From positions 1 to 64,000 of the forward strand of contig JAEPDS010000008.1 in the NCBI GenBank assembly GCA_016842065.1: DNA of 64,000 bases, in the 5' to 3' direction. The notes under the pieces were generated by a model. That model was not told the DNA's origin and did not search any database. It saw nothing but the letters and a program-made list of their open reading frames with translations. This document shows, in pieces, positions 17,296 to 27,036 of this stretch; position 1 is the stretch's first letter; every line of letters begins with the position of its first letter. The position numbers and the translations under genes are program-made. This DNA comes from Candidatus Thiodiazotropha sp. 'RUGA'. GTDB lineage: Bacteria > Pseudomonadota > Gammaproteobacteria > Chromatiales > Chromatiaceae.

Positions 17296-18240
17296 ATGCA
17301 GAGCTCACAAACGATAACCAATGGAACCATCCAGGAAATAGATGGAAAAGCCTCTATTTATTTCGATGGTTATTGGATCAAGTACTACAAGCCCATGGAA
17401 GACAGCTTGGAAACCAAGAAGTATCTGATCGATGCTTTGACACGGCGCCTCTTCAATCATGTGGAGCATGGCATCAATATTCCTGGCGATCGCCTGGACG
17501 AGGCCCGCGAAGCCTACGAGGATGAGCAGGATGAAGATCTGAAACGGGTCAAAGGGGCCATGTTGGCTGGCGCGCTGTTCAATCGGGGTACTCAAATCTT
17601 CCGTAAACTGGTGAAGCTGGAGGATGAAAGCATCAAAAGCGGCAAGGGCCGTGAAATGCTTCATGAGTGCGGTCAGTATCTGCTGGAAGCCTTGGATCTT
17701 GGTAAACTGGTAAAACACCGCAGCGGTGATGAGGGTATCGATGAGCTGTGGGGCGAGCCATTCCGGGCGTTCACCGTACCGATTGAGTCGTTCTACGAAA
17801 CTCGATACATAAAAATCGCCCAGACGATGTATGACATCGATCGTATCTCTGCAGCAATGACCGAAGCTTTCGGTGGAAGCACATTTTTCCGCAACACAGA
17901 ACATCTGATCCAACAGCTCGCGGATACCGCCAAGCTCAAATGTGAGACCCTGCGCACCGATCCGGTCATATTCGACGTCTGGCCGAAATTTGCCGTCGCA
18001 GGCGAGAAGCTGCTAGCCCTGGCCCCCAGTGAAAAGACCAACAACTCCTGTCTGGCCTGCTGGGAGGTGGATGAGGGGCAGCGCCTGATAAAAGATGGTA
18101 CGGATCTGATTACCCATATGGCACGGGCGAGAGTCTCGATGCCGAAAAGCACCACCGCCTATCTGGAACGTTGCAAGGCCTATCTGGCTTGCCGCAAACC
18201 GGGAATTCAAACCTCAGCTGTTGAACTGAAATCACTCTAG
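17296..18240 (+). CDS. Hypothetical cytoplasmic protein (314 aa)
   Basis: Not recognised. It is a soluble, probably mostly helical protein with no signal peptide or membrane segment. The N-terminus forms a short beta-like stretch (ITNGTIQEIDGKASIYFDGY, then WIKYYKP). A charged helical part follows (DEAREAYEDEQDEDLKRVKG). Two nearby cysteines occur late in NNSCLACWEVDEG. I start at the ATG at 17296 because the 33 residues upstream look non-coding. It precedes the exopolysaccharide locus by 314 bases, so a link to that locus is possible but unsupported. Confidence 0.7.
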   Translation: MQSSQTITNGTIQEIDGKASIYFDGYWIKYYKPMEDSLETKKYLIDALTRRLFNHVEHGINIPGDRLDEAREAYEDEQDEDLKRVKGAMLAGALFNRGTQIFRKLVKLEDESIKSGKGREMLHECGQYLLEALDLGKLVKHRSGDEGIDELWGEPFRAFTVPIESFYETRYIKIAQTMYDIDRISAAMTEAFGGSTFFRNTEHLIQQLADTAKLKCETLRTDPVIFDVWPKFAVAGEKLLALAPSEKTNNSCLACWEVDEGQRLIKDGTDLITHMARARVSMPKSTTAYLERCKAYLACRKPGIQTSAVELKSL

Positions 18241-18554
18241 CAGGCCGCTTGGCAGCAACCCAGAAGATAATTATTATTTATGGAAGAATTTAATTTGATT
18301 ATGGGTCAGAGGTGCTGATCGGCCGTGCCTGTTTTACTCCCCATTCACCTGTCGGGTCTCTCTACTGGTCTGCCGACCGGTCAGAGCTTATATAGCCAAG
18401 AGATCATCTCGGTTATGCGCCACTGGTCAGCTTCACTAAGGCGGGGCCATGTCTGACTGGTTTCAGAGGCGATTGAATATTCAAAGTGACTGTATATCTG
18501 CGACTGTCTAATATACGATCTTCAATAGAACCCGCAAATCACTAATATTAGGTC
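18241..18554. other. Intergenic region before the polysaccharide locus
   Basis: It precedes the ExeA-like ATPase gene on the same strand and probably holds its promoter. No clear box pair or repeat was found. Confidence 0.4.
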
Positions 18555-20804
18555 ATGTTTGAATCCTACTACGAGCTGAACGACAACCCCTTTCGTCTGA
18601 GTGCAGACGAGAGCTTTCGTTTTGCTCACAAGAACTACCTAAAAGCCTGGTCCTATCTGAGCTACGCCTTGGAGCAGGGGGAAGGCTTTGTGATGATTAC
18701 GGGGCAACCCGGATGCGGAAAGACCACGCTGATTCGGGATATTCTGGCTCAGCTCGATCAAGAGAAGACCCTGGCAATCAACCTGGTGACCAACCAGCTG
18801 CAGGCTGAAGAGCTGTTGCGCAAGGTTGCCTTGGAGTACGGATTGCCCGCCGAAAGTTACAACAAGGCCACGCTGCTCACCCACATTCAGGATTTTGTGG
18901 AGAAGGAGTACCAGAAAGGCCGGCGTGCAATCATCGTCATCGATGAAGCTCAGAATCTCACCCTGAACGGACTGGAGGAGCTGCGACTCCTATCCAATCT
19001 GCAGTCAGGCAGTCATCCGCTGTTCCAGATCTTTCTGGTCGGACAGGATGAACTGAGAGGGGTGGTACTCAGCCCGCAGATGGAGCATGTCAGACAACGA
19101 CTGATCGCCACCTGTCAGATCGAACCCATGTCTGTCTCTCAGACAGAGGGGTATATCGAACATCGGCTGGGCATCGTGGGATGGCACGGGGATCCGGAAC
19201 TCGAAAGCACCATCTTTCCACTGATCCACTATATAACCAAAGGCATTCCCAGGAAGGTCAATCATATTGCCAGTCGGTTACTGCTCTATGGTGCGCTGGA
19301 AGAGAAGCATAAGTTCACCGACGAGGATATCTGGATCGTAGCCGAAGAGCTGTTTGGCGAAGAGCGGTTGGCGCTTAAATCGGGTGAAAGTTTCGATGAA
19401 TTCAAGGCCGCCTATTCAGTGGAGTATGAAGCGCATATTTCCGATCTGGAGGGCAGCGATTCCGAACCAGCCATTGATCAACCTGCTGAGGAGGAGAGCA
19501 GTCAGGCTGCGGAAGAAGAGAGCAGTCAGGCAGCAGAAGAGGAGGGCAGACCGGCTGAAAGCGACGAAGAGATTTCGTTAAGCCTTGAGAACGACAGCTT
19601 TGAGCCAGATCTTGATCAGCCGATGCTGGTGGAAGGGGATGCCGGCCTATCTGCCGAAGAGCAAGCTGAAACGGCTGAATATAAAGAGGAAGATACGGAT
19701 CAGCTGGCCGCCCAGTCTGAAATCTTTATTGATTCCGATGAGGTCAAGACGCTAACCGACAAGATTGTCGATGAGAACCGCTCAGTTGCGGATGGTCTTG
19801 CCATCGAAGCGCAGTCTGACGCCACTCTGCCTGAGAGCGATCTGGACGATACGGTCAGGCGCACGAAATCAGATGATGAGAGTACAGAGGCGATCGCTCT
19901 GAATCCGGAAGAGATCCTCAATACGCCTACCATGAAGGCTGAGAGGTATCGGCATGAAATCGAAGCGTCCGGCGGTTTTATCGTAACGGACGACAATCCA
20001 GACAAGGATGAGGTGTTCTCCGGAGGGATACTGAAGTCGGTTCGCCATGTTGCGTTGATCGTATTGATTGGAATTCCACTGATTGCCTACGTCGTTTGGA
20101 CGCCGGAACAGATCAACGGTTTTTTTAGCGAAGCCAACAACACAATTCAGACATTTCTGACACCCAAGTCGCAACCCTACAAAAACAGACCTCAACCCAA
20201 AGTTGAAGAAAGTATCGCTACTGCGGCAGGCAATCGAACAGAATCAGCAGGGCAGAGTCAATCGGATCAATCACCGAGTACACTGGGGGATACTCCGGAT
20301 GCAACTGATGCAGTGGTGGATTCCGTGCCGGAGACAAGTGATATCGCAACCTCTGAAGCCAAAGAGGCTGGTGAGGACTATATCGCCACCCAGACCCGAT
20401 ACCAACAGATTGAGGTGCCGGACAAGCAACCGCCGCCAATCCCGAGCAGTGCCTCAGAAAGAAAGTTCCAAATTTTCTTCAAAGACAACAATGCAGAGAT
20501 ACCAACCGAATTTGAAGAGATGCTGAATGATCTCTATATCGTTCTCTCACTCAACAGCCAGGCCAATCTGAAAATTCGTGGATACACCTACCCCAGCGAT
20601 GATCCTTTGCAGAATATGCGGCTATCACTGGAGAGGGCACAGAAAGTATCCCTCTATTTCATCGATCGGGGCATCGATCAGGCGAGAATCAAAATCGAGG
20701 GCCACACTCCAACCCTGCAGCAGGCAAATCGGGATAAGGATCTGCTGGAGAAACACCTGAGCAGCCGGCGGGTGGAGTTGCTTTTGCAGGAAGGGTTGTA
20801 CTAG
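18555..20804 (+). CDS. ExeA-type AAA ATPase fused to a transmembrane segment and OmpA-like domain
   Basis: A 749-residue chimera. Residues 1-275 are an ExeA/GspA-type AAA+ ATPase (start MFESYYELNDNPFRLSAD, Walker A GQPGCGKTT at 50-58, Walker B IIVIDEAQNL at about 126-135). A long acidic, low-complexity linker (about 285-480) contains a tandem EEESSQAA repeat. One membrane helix lies at about 498-516 (VALIVLIGIPLIAYVVW). The periplasmic part ends in an OmpA-like domain (about 635-749; FQIFFKDNNAEIP, LKIRGYTYP, RAQKVSLYFIDRGI). Classic ExeA also binds peptidoglycan from the periplasm, but through a different domain. It sits at the edge of the exosortase locus, as ExeA-like ATPases often do. A role in wall-spanning assembly of the exporter is inference. 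Confidence 0.88.
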   Translation: MFESYYELNDNPFRLSADESFRFAHKNYLKAWSYLSYALEQGEGFVMITGQPGCGKTTLIRDILAQLDQEKTLAINLVTNQLQAEELLRKVALEYGLPAESYNKATLLTHIQDFVEKEYQKGRRAIIVIDEAQNLTLNGLEELRLLSNLQSGSHPLFQIFLVGQDELRGVVLSPQMEHVRQRLIATCQIEPMSVSQTEGYIEHRLGIVGWHGDPELESTIFPLIHYITKGIPRKVNHIASRLLLYGALEEKHKFTDEDIWIVAEELFGEERLALKSGESFDEFKAAYSVEYEAHISDLEGSDSEPAIDQPAEEESSQAAEEESSQAAEEEGRPAESDEEISLSLENDSFEPDLDQPMLVEGDAGLSAEEQAETAEYKEEDTDQLAAQSEIFIDSDEVKTLTDKIVDENRSVADGLAIEAQSDATLPESDLDDTVRRTKSDDESTEAIALNPEEILNTPTMKAERYRHEIEASGGFIVTDDNPDKDEVFSGGILKSVRHVALIVLIGIPLIAYVVWTPEQINGFFSEANNTIQTFLTPKSQPYKNRPQPKVEESIATAAGNRTESAGQSQSDQSPSTLGDTPDATDAVVDSVPETSDIATSEAKEAGEDYIATQTRYQQIEVPDKQPPPIPSSASERKFQIFFKDNNAEIPTEFEEMLNDLYIVLSLNSQANLKIRGYTYPSDDPLQNMRLSLERAQKVSLYFIDRGIDQARIKIEGHTPTLQQANRDKDLLEKHLSSRRVELLLQEGLY
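19488..19544 (+). repeat. 24-bp coding tandem repeat
   Basis: Two 24-base units (19488-19511 and 19512-19535) and a 9-base partial unit each encode EEESSQAA inside the acidic linker of the ATPase gene. The units differ at only a few synonymous positions, which suggests recent slippage duplication. Confidence 0.75.
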
Positions 20805-20860
20805 TAATTACTGTTTACCCTCTCATATCGAACTACGTGATATGTCTCTAAATACGAAAA

Positions 20861-22276
20861 TCAAAAAGCGTTGTCATTTCTAAGTGAGAAGGGTGTCCTC
20901 GCCAAGATCGATAGATCAAGCCAAAGTGACCAGTTGTTGATGTATTCCAAATCATATTTGACCCGTTTTTCCATCTGTTCAAGCTCTCTTGTTTCTCCAC
21001 GAAACCCACGGATCTGGGCTAGACCGGTAATACCAGGTTTAATCCGATGTCGAGCCAGATAGGCTTTAATCTGCTTAGAGTATTCAATATTGTGCTGTAG
21101 TGCATGTGGGCGTGGGCCCACTAAAGACATCTGCCCCGTCAATACATTAAACAGTTGTGGCAACTCATCGATACTGGAGCGGCGAATAAAACGACCGATT
21201 TTTGTAATGCGTGGGTCTTCCCGTGTGGCCTGCTTAACCTCACCATTCTCCTCGGTATGCAGTTTCATACTTCGAAATTTCCAGATCTTGAAATTCTTGC
21301 CGTCCCAGCCGGTACGCTCCTGTCGGAAAAAGACTGGGCCAGGTGACTCCAGTTTGATCATTATTGATGTGACCAGCATGATCGGGCTCACCAGGATCAG
21401 CATGAGCAGCGACAACACCCGGTCCTCGATTGTTTTCAGTAGCAAATGCGTGCCGATCAATGGAGTTTCAGAGAGGGTCAGGATGGGGATCCCTGCCAAC
21501 TCCTTCACGCTGTGGTTGATCAGATTCAGTGCGAAAATGTTGGGTGCCCAGTGGATATTTACGTTTTCATTCAACAGGTCGAAATAGATCTGCTGAATCA
21601 TCGGGGAGCTGTCCAGGGAGACAGCGATGTAGATGGTCTGAATCTCATGGCGTTTAATTAATGCCTTGATATCTTCCAGTTTACCCAGAACAGACAGTTC
21701 TTCAGTGGCCGATTCATCCTGGTTTTCCTGGCAATCTGCGGTTAGTACCGCGCCAACAATCTCCTCCGGCATCCAGGGATTATGATTAATCCTGTGGTGC
21801 AGATGTCTTGCCAATGCACCATTACCGATAATCAGGGCCTTAGTGTTAGCTTCCTGTGAAACCATGTGTCGTTGCAGCAGACGAAACCCAAAATGGAGAA
21901 ACACCTGGACTAGGTAGCCAAGTAAGAATAGCAGCCCGATCACAGTACGGGAGTAGGTGTCAGAATGCTTGGTGGCAAAGGCAAGCAGCAGCAGAAAGGC
22001 AAAGGCACTACTCCAGGCCTTCAGCAGTTTAAAGGCTTTCTTGGTCATGGTGCCATGATGACGATAGATGTTCATACGATCATAGATGACCGACATGCTA
22101 CCGAGCAGTGCCAGGGCCATGATGATGTAGTGGTTGGTCAGTTCGCCATTGAGGAAGAAGAGCAGGGAGAGCAAAATGATCACAACAGCAAGGCCATCAA
22201 ACAAGGCCTGAAGTGATGTCGTCAAAGTGTTGCGGCGTTGTAACAGAGACCGTTCTGTTTGCTTGACATCGAGCAA
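20861..22276 (-). CDS. Undecaprenyl-phosphate sugar phosphotransferase (WcaJ/EpsE-like)
   Basis: A 471-residue polyisoprenyl-phosphate hexose-1-phosphate transferase that would start the repeat unit by putting a sugar phosphate on undecaprenyl phosphate. The N-terminal half has about four or five membrane helices (25-125) and a CoA-binding-like domain. The C-terminal bacterial sugar-transferase domain shows FRQERTGWDGKNFKIWKFRS, SSIDELPQLFNVLTGQMSLV and GPRPHA. The start is TTG, backed by a strong AGGAGG site 8 bases upstream; no ATG is in frame nearby. It faces the opposite way to the rest of the locus. The sugar may be glucose or galactose; I cannot tell which. Confidence 0.93.
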   Translation of the reverse strand: MLDVKQTERSLLQRRNTLTTSLQALFDGLAVVIILLSLLFFLNGELTNHYIIMALALLGSMSVIYDRMNIYRHHGTMTKKAFKLLKAWSSAFAFLLLLAFATKHSDTYSRTVIGLLFLLGYLVQVFLHFGFRLLQRHMVSQEANTKALIIGNGALARHLHHRINHNPWMPEEIVGAVLTADCQENQDESATEELSVLGKLEDIKALIKRHEIQTIYIAVSLDSSPMIQQIYFDLLNENVNIHWAPNIFALNLINHSVKELAGIPILTLSETPLIGTHLLLKTIEDRVLSLLMLILVSPIMLVTSIMIKLESPGPVFFRQERTGWDGKNFKIWKFRSMKLHTEENGEVKQATREDPRITKIGRFIRRSSIDELPQLFNVLTGQMSLVGPRPHALQHNIEYSKQIKAYLARHRIKPGITGLAQIRGFRGETRELEQMEKRVKYDLEYINNWSLWLDLSILARTPFSLRNDNAF

Positions 22277-23254
22277 GTCCCTTTCCTCCTGAGTCCTTTT
22301 AGAGCTTCCAGCCTGAAATTATGATCTAGATTGAATCCAAATATCAAGAGAGATTTTGTATATAGAGAACTCCAGCGAATTACTCAGCTACTCTTTAGAT
22401 ATTTTCATAATTTGATTGATTTTTAATGTGGTGCTACCCAGTCCTATCTAGGAACTGGTGTTCGAAAGAGATCGATCGCTTCTATTGGTGTTATCGTTTC
22501 TCAAAGATCAAAAAGTAAACAAAATATCTGGATCCCTAGCGTAATCTCACTAATAGGTAATGCCATACTGGCGAGTACCTGGCTCAAGGAACAGCCAACG
22601 AATTTCTCATCCAGATTATTCTTAATTGAAAGTGATCCTGAAAGTCAGCATCCGAGCATGATACCGGTTGAATCTGCATCTGGAGCTTTAGTAATCCTGA
22701 GTTGATATTAGAATTGAACGGTGTTCGCAGATGGCTCCAAAGAAATGCTGGTGGCCCGCAAGTTAACAAATTATCTGGAAGCCAAATACAATATGTGAAC
22801 TCTGATTAAAAAAAGACAATCGAATGAGTCTTAATACAGATGAAAAAATACATTAAAGTGTTGATATTTAGTGTAATTATGTCTTGCGTTGAACACAAAG
22901 ATCTGACCAATGAAAAAGGCATGCACAACAGCTTGATTATCTGACACGAGATTTTTATATAGGAGTTAGATTACTAAACGTTGTCGAAATATTTTACACT
23001 CACAAATATTAATTATGATGACCAAGTCCAGTTCGGAGATTAGAAAAATATATTTATCAAAGAAACAACAACATACATAAGCGACCTGTTTAAAGGCATA
23101 AATTTTGCCTATCAGAATGCCGGTCACTATTGTTTTTAATTTTGGATATCAGTGACCACAACACTCTCTGAGGATCAGTCAGTGTTCAACCCCAAAGGGA
23201 AGATTTAACTGGATGGCCTCAGTAAATAGGACGTTTTTATTGAGAGGCAGTGAC
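22277..23254. other. A+T-rich gap with gene remnant
   Basis: Nearly 1 kb between the divergent sugar transferase and the VPLPA-CTERM gene. The middle (22840-23139) looks like a decayed gene and is listed separately. A 61-codon minus-strand frame at 22584-22769 has no support. Promoters for both flanking genes must lie here. Confidence 0.5.
22840..23139 (+). pseudogene. Possible decayed lipoprotein-like gene
   Basis: An ATG at 22840 opens MKKYIKVLIFSVIMSCVEHK, a lipoprotein-like signal with Cys16. The frame stops at 22942. A second frame (22914-23010) continues as AQQLDYLTRDFYIGVRLLNV before its stop. The first frame resumes from 23011 through a TAG at 23041 to a TAA at 23137 (ETTTYISDLFKGINFAYQNA). 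The amino-acid-like quality across two frames suggests a gene broken by frameshifts and a stop. No family is recognised, so this could be chance in A+T-rich DNA. Confidence 0.3.
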
Positions 23255-23761
23255 ATGAAGTTGTTAAAAAGGATATCGAGCACAATTCTCGGCATGGCGA
23301 GTTTATTTGGCTTGGGCTGTGCATCTGCAGTAGATTACAATGTAGACCTAACCCTCGGTCAGACCCATACTTTCAATCATTTACATACAGATACGTATGA
23401 TTACTCCGGCGCCTTTGCAGATACTGGAACCTTCGAGTTGTCAAATGCGGGTTCCGTCAATGTTTCGATTACAGATAATGAGTTAACGTCTGTAGTAGAT
23501 CTGTTAAGTGTTTCGGCGTTTGCAGTTTATGACAGTAATTCGAACGTACTTTTTTCCACCAGTGATCTCGTCACTACAGTGATACCGCTAAGTGATCTGG
23601 CTATAGGTGTTTACACATTACAGTTCGTAGGTAGCGCTGACGGAGTTTTTGGTGCTGCATATGACGTAACTGTCAGCGCTGTTCCCCTTCCTGCAGCAGC
23701 TTGGCTGTTTGGGACTGCTTTATTAGGATTTGTGGCTTTTAGTGCTAGACGGACGGTTTAA
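23255..23761 (+). CDS. VPLPA-CTERM sorting-domain protein
   Basis: A 168-residue secreted protein. A signal peptide (MKLLKRISSTILGMASLFGL, then GCASA) is followed by a beta-rich domain. The C-terminus is the tripartite sorting signal VPLPAAAWLFGTALLGFVAF followed by SARRTV (motif, hydrophobic helix, basic end). This is the VPLPA variant of PEP-CTERM, recognised by XrtD-type exosortases, and an XrtD-like gene lies 12 kb downstream. I start at the ATG at 23255 because GAGAGG lies 7 bases before it; a start at 23213 would add 14 residues before the signal. The mature function is unknown. Surface or matrix attachment after cleavage is inferred from the family. Confidence 0.88.
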   Translation: MKLLKRISSTILGMASLFGLGCASAVDYNVDLTLGQTHTFNHLHTDTYDYSGAFADTGTFELSNAGSVNVSITDNELTSVVDLLSVSAFAVYDSNSNVLFSTSDLVTTVIPLSDLAIGVYTLQFVGSADGVFGAAYDVTVSAVPLPAAAWLFGTALLGFVAFSARRTV

Positions 23762-24025
23762 TTTAAATCTAAATGAAAGCTACTCCATGGATGGAGTTTT
23801 TGCTAACTTCATTAGGAGCTATTCAGCTAACAGACGGTTGAGGTCTATTTCGATGTTAGTAGAATGCAATCACATGAAATGTCATTTAACCGTAATATGC
23901 TTTGTGAATCTGAAACCTGGATACAACTAATAAGATATTTAGCACACATTTCACATTTTCAATTGTAGCTATGCCAATTTACCCTTGATAACGATTTATG
24001 TATTGCTTCTAAAGCTGCGTTTGTA

Positions 24026-24034
24026 TGCTACAAT
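24026..24034 (+). promoter_or_regulatory. Extended -10 promoter before the wzz-like gene
   Basis: TGC followed by TACAAT matches an extended -10 (TGnTATAAT type) with start expected near 24041, just before the ribosome-binding site. No good -35 is needed for this class. The 293-base gap upstream holds no other feature that I can support. Confidence 0.4.
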
Positions 24035-24054
24035 GCGCGGCTTGATAAAAGGAT

Positions 24055-25674
24055 ATGACAGGGACAATGGAAGAAGAAGAGCTACTCGGATTTGCTGATT
24101 ACCTGGCCATTCTCAAGCGAAGGAAAAAGCAGCTAATTATTCCGGCAACACTCATCCTGCTTTTGAGCTTAGGACTAGCTGTCGGCCTACCATCCATCTA
24201 TCGCGCTGAAGCTACCATTTTAATTGAACAGCAAGAAATTCCCAGTGAGCTCGTTCGCTCAACCGTTACCTCATACGCAGGTGAGCGCATACAGGTCATC
24301 AGTCAGAGAGTAATGACTACCGAAAATCTGGGAAAGATTATCGATAGTTATGGACTCTACAAGAATGAGCGTGATGATACGAGTTTAACTTTGTTATCTG
24401 AAGAGTTGCGTGAAGATATTGAACTGGAAATGATCAGTGCTGATGTGATTGACCCCCGTAGTGGTCGACCCACAATCGCGACGATTGCATTTAAGCTCTC
24501 ATTCAGTAATAAGAATCCACGAATTGCACAAAAGGTTACCAATGAACTCGTATCGCTCTATCTAGATGAAAATCTCAGACAGCGGACACAGTCAGCGTTA
24601 GAAACATCAACCTTTTTGAGTACAGAAGCAGATAGACTCAACCAGGAAATTACCGAATTAGAGGTATTATTGGCAGATTTCAAGAAGAAACATGTCGATA
24701 ATCTTCCTGAGCTTCAGTCACTCAATATCCAACTCATGGAGCGAAATGAGTTGGAATTGTCAGAGACAATACAGCGAATACGGAGCTTGGAAGAGCGGAA
24801 AATATACCTTCAGTCAGAACTGTCGCAAATGAGTCCAACGACTGATATCTATAATTCTAGTGGTAACAGAATTATGGGTACTGAAGATCGCCTTCGAGCA
24901 TTACAGACGGAATACCTGGCGCTTGCCACCCGCTATACAAATGATCACCCAACCTTGATCAGCATGAAGGATGAAATTGAGACGCTAGAGCGGGAACTCA
25001 ATGCTATGCCGGCACAGAAGAAAAAGAAAGCTCAATCAGATAATCCCGCTTACCTTCAATTAGAAACACAGCTTCAAGCTGCGAATAGTGAACTAGCTTC
25101 TCTTTATATAATGAAGGGTGAGCTTGAAGTTAAGCTCAAGGATTTTGAAGAGCGTTTGATTCAAAGCCCGCAAGTTGAGCGTGAATATCGTAACTTAACC
25201 CGCGATTATGAAAATGCGTTAGTAAAATATAAAGAAGTAAAATCCAAACAACTTGAGGCCAAACTGGCTGAGTCACTGGAGAGAGAGCGTAAAGGTGAGC
25301 GCTTTTCACTTATAGAGCCTCCTCAATTACCTGAAAAACCGGATAAACCAAACCGATTGGCGATTGTATTCTTGGGTATTGTATTTAGTTTGGCTGGTGG
25401 TTTTGGAAATGTTTTTGTAAGAGAAAGTATGGATCAAGCTGTGTATGGTAGCAATGGCGTAATGGCAATCACTAAGGTGCCTCCATTAACTGTCATTCCC
25501 TATATTGAAAGTAATAATGATCAACGGCAAAGAGGTGCAAGTGGTGTAATGGCAGTCTCCGGCGTACTCGCTGGAATAGGTTTATTAATGGTATCTGTTC
25601 ATGTGTTATACAAACCTTTGGATGTGATCTTCTATATCGTTTTACGAAAATTTGGCATAGAGCTTGGGGTTTAG
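24055..25674 (+). CDS. Wzz/GumC-type chain-length determinant protein
   Basis: A 539-residue polysaccharide co-polymerase of the inner membrane. TM1 is at about residues 36-53 (LIIPATLILLLSLGLAV). A large periplasmic part with long coiled coils (about 180-250, 320-420) follows, then the Pro-rich PPQLPEKPDKPNR leading into TM2 (about 440-458). There is an extra helix near the C-terminus (about 503-520). The length matches GumC/EpsB-like members of exosortase loci more than short O-antigen Wzz. It should pair with the BY-kinase-like gene 92 bases downstream. An ATG at 24067 is an alternative start, because AAGGA is very close to the first ATG. Confidence 0.92.
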   Translation: MTGTMEEEELLGFADYLAILKRRKKQLIIPATLILLLSLGLAVGLPSIYRAEATILIEQQEIPSELVRSTVTSYAGERIQVISQRVMTTENLGKIIDSYGLYKNERDDTSLTLLSEELREDIELEMISADVIDPRSGRPTIATIAFKLSFSNKNPRIAQKVTNELVSLYLDENLRQRTQSALETSTFLSTEADRLNQEITELEVLLADFKKKHVDNLPELQSLNIQLMERNELELSETIQRIRSLEERKIYLQSELSQMSPTTDIYNSSGNRIMGTEDRLRALQTEYLALATRYTNDHPTLISMKDEIETLERELNAMPAQKKKKAQSDNPAYLQLETQLQAANSELASLYIMKGELEVKLKDFEERLIQSPQVEREYRNLTRDYENALVKYKEVKSKQLEAKLAESLERERKGERFSLIEPPQLPEKPDKPNRLAIVFLGIVFSLAGGFGNVFVRESMDQAVYGSNGVMAITKVPPLTVIPYIESNNDQRQRGASGVMAVSGVLAGIGLLMVSVHVLYKPLDVIFYIVLRKFGIELGV

Positions 25675-25766
25675 CAAGATTTTTGAGTGCTCCCTTAAAA
25701 CCGTACCCATGGATTTATGAGTTTTAGAGAATAGGAAATTGGAGTAGAACTAGTAGTGAGACGAAT

Positions 25767-26585
25767 ATGGAAAAGATAAAGCAAGCACTTGATCGTGCGC
25801 GTGACAGCAGGATATCAAAGACGAGCCTTTATAAAGATCGTGCTGTAATGAGTAAAGATCCAGAATCAGATTTTACATCCAACATTACCTATACCAAAAC
25901 AAAATCCGTTGAGTTATCTAAGCATAACTTAAGAGAAAAACGAGTTATTATTGGAGATATAAACGATTCTGTATCAGATCAATACAAAGTCCTACGGACT
26001 CATGTTCTTCAGAAGCTTAAGGCTAAACAATGGAATTCGCTCGCTATCACTAGCCCAACTGAGGGTTGTGGTAAAACGCTTACATCAATAAATCTCGCCA
26101 TCAGTCTTGCAAGAGAAGTCAATCATTCGGTATTACTTGTTGATTTAGATCTTCGTAGACCTAGTATTCATAATTACTTTTTTAATGATGAGCAGCCAGG
26201 GATTAGTGAATATCTGAATGGAAATATGGAGTTAAGCGAGGTTCTTTTTAATCCTGGTTTGGATAGATTGGTTATCCTACCTGGTAATAAGCCTTTTTCA
26301 AACTCCTCGGAGATCTTGTCATCTCCCAAAATGGTGCAATTAGTAGAAGATTTAAAAAGTCGATATCCAAACAGGATGGTTATATTTGATATGCCACCAT
26401 TACTATCTTGTGATGATGTGATTGCTTTTTCTCCTTACATTGATTGTGTGATGTTGGTTATTGAAGAAGGTGTGACACGCAAAGATGAATTGAAAAGAGC
26501 AATAGATTTGTTAGGGGATACTAACATGCTTGGGACTGTGCTTAACAAATCAAAAGCTAGTGGATTAAGTTATGGAAGCTATTAA
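25767..26585 (+). CDS. BY-kinase/CpsD-like P-loop ATPase
   Basis: A 272-residue cytoplasmic ATPase of the bacterial tyrosine-kinase (CpsD/CapB, EpsG) family that controls polysaccharide polymerisation with Wzz. Walker A is SPTEGCGKT (96-104), the Walker A' motif is LLVDLDLRRP (123-132), and a Walker B-like VIFDMPPLLS follows. The C-terminus (SKASGLSYGSY) has only two tyrosines, not a full Tyr cluster, as is common in exosortase loci. About 60 N-terminal residues precede the fold. It directly follows the Wzz gene, and a 450-base gap comes after. Confidence 0.9.
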   Translation: MEKIKQALDRARDSRISKTSLYKDRAVMSKDPESDFTSNITYTKTKSVELSKHNLREKRVIIGDINDSVSDQYKVLRTHVLQKLKAKQWNSLAITSPTEGCGKTLTSINLAISLAREVNHSVLLVDLDLRRPSIHNYFFNDEQPGISEYLNGNMELSEVLFNPGLDRLVILPGNKPFSNSSEILSSPKMVQLVEDLKSRYPNRMVIFDMPPLLSCDDVIAFSPYIDCVMLVIEEGVTRKDELKRAIDLLGDTNMLGTVLNKSKASGLSYGSY

Positions 26586-27036
26586 TAGAATTCTTTCTAT
26601 AAATTAATAGCCACCATCCAAATGTGGAGAGTGATTCACGTTATCTCTATCAAAAATATCAGAACTCTGTAGGGAGATTACTTCTGCGGTAGTTCTGTGG
26701 ATTCAGGTATGATCTATTGTATTAATGAGATGTAAAAGAGAGCCCAAAGTTGTAATTTTAAGTACTGTAACGCACACAAATGCATTTGTATCTAGGTTAA
26801 ATGAGGCTTATTGCATCAGATATGTATTTAGAGTGTGGTTTAAAAGTTATTAACGATGGTTTAACAAGACTCTTATGCATGTAAATTACTGATAATGATT
26901 CATGAAATAGAGAAATGAAAACCTTTGATTTGCTCACATGTATTACAAGGATTCGAATTGGAAGTGGCTGGTCGTCAGTTGAAAGTGAATCTATATTAGA
27001 GGCTATTACTCATATAGCAATCAACGCGGTAAATAA
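26586..27036. other. A+T-rich gap inside the polysaccharide locus
   Basis: No well-supported gene apart from a 41-codon frame at its right end (26915-27040, listed separately). A weak coding-like stretch near 26620-26690 ends in stops. A lost gene here is possible. Confidence 0.4.

Noticed and set aside
19488..19544. Direct repeats considered as a CRISPR-like array
   Set aside because: Units are adjacent without spacers, in frame and encode EEESSQAA inside a protein linker.
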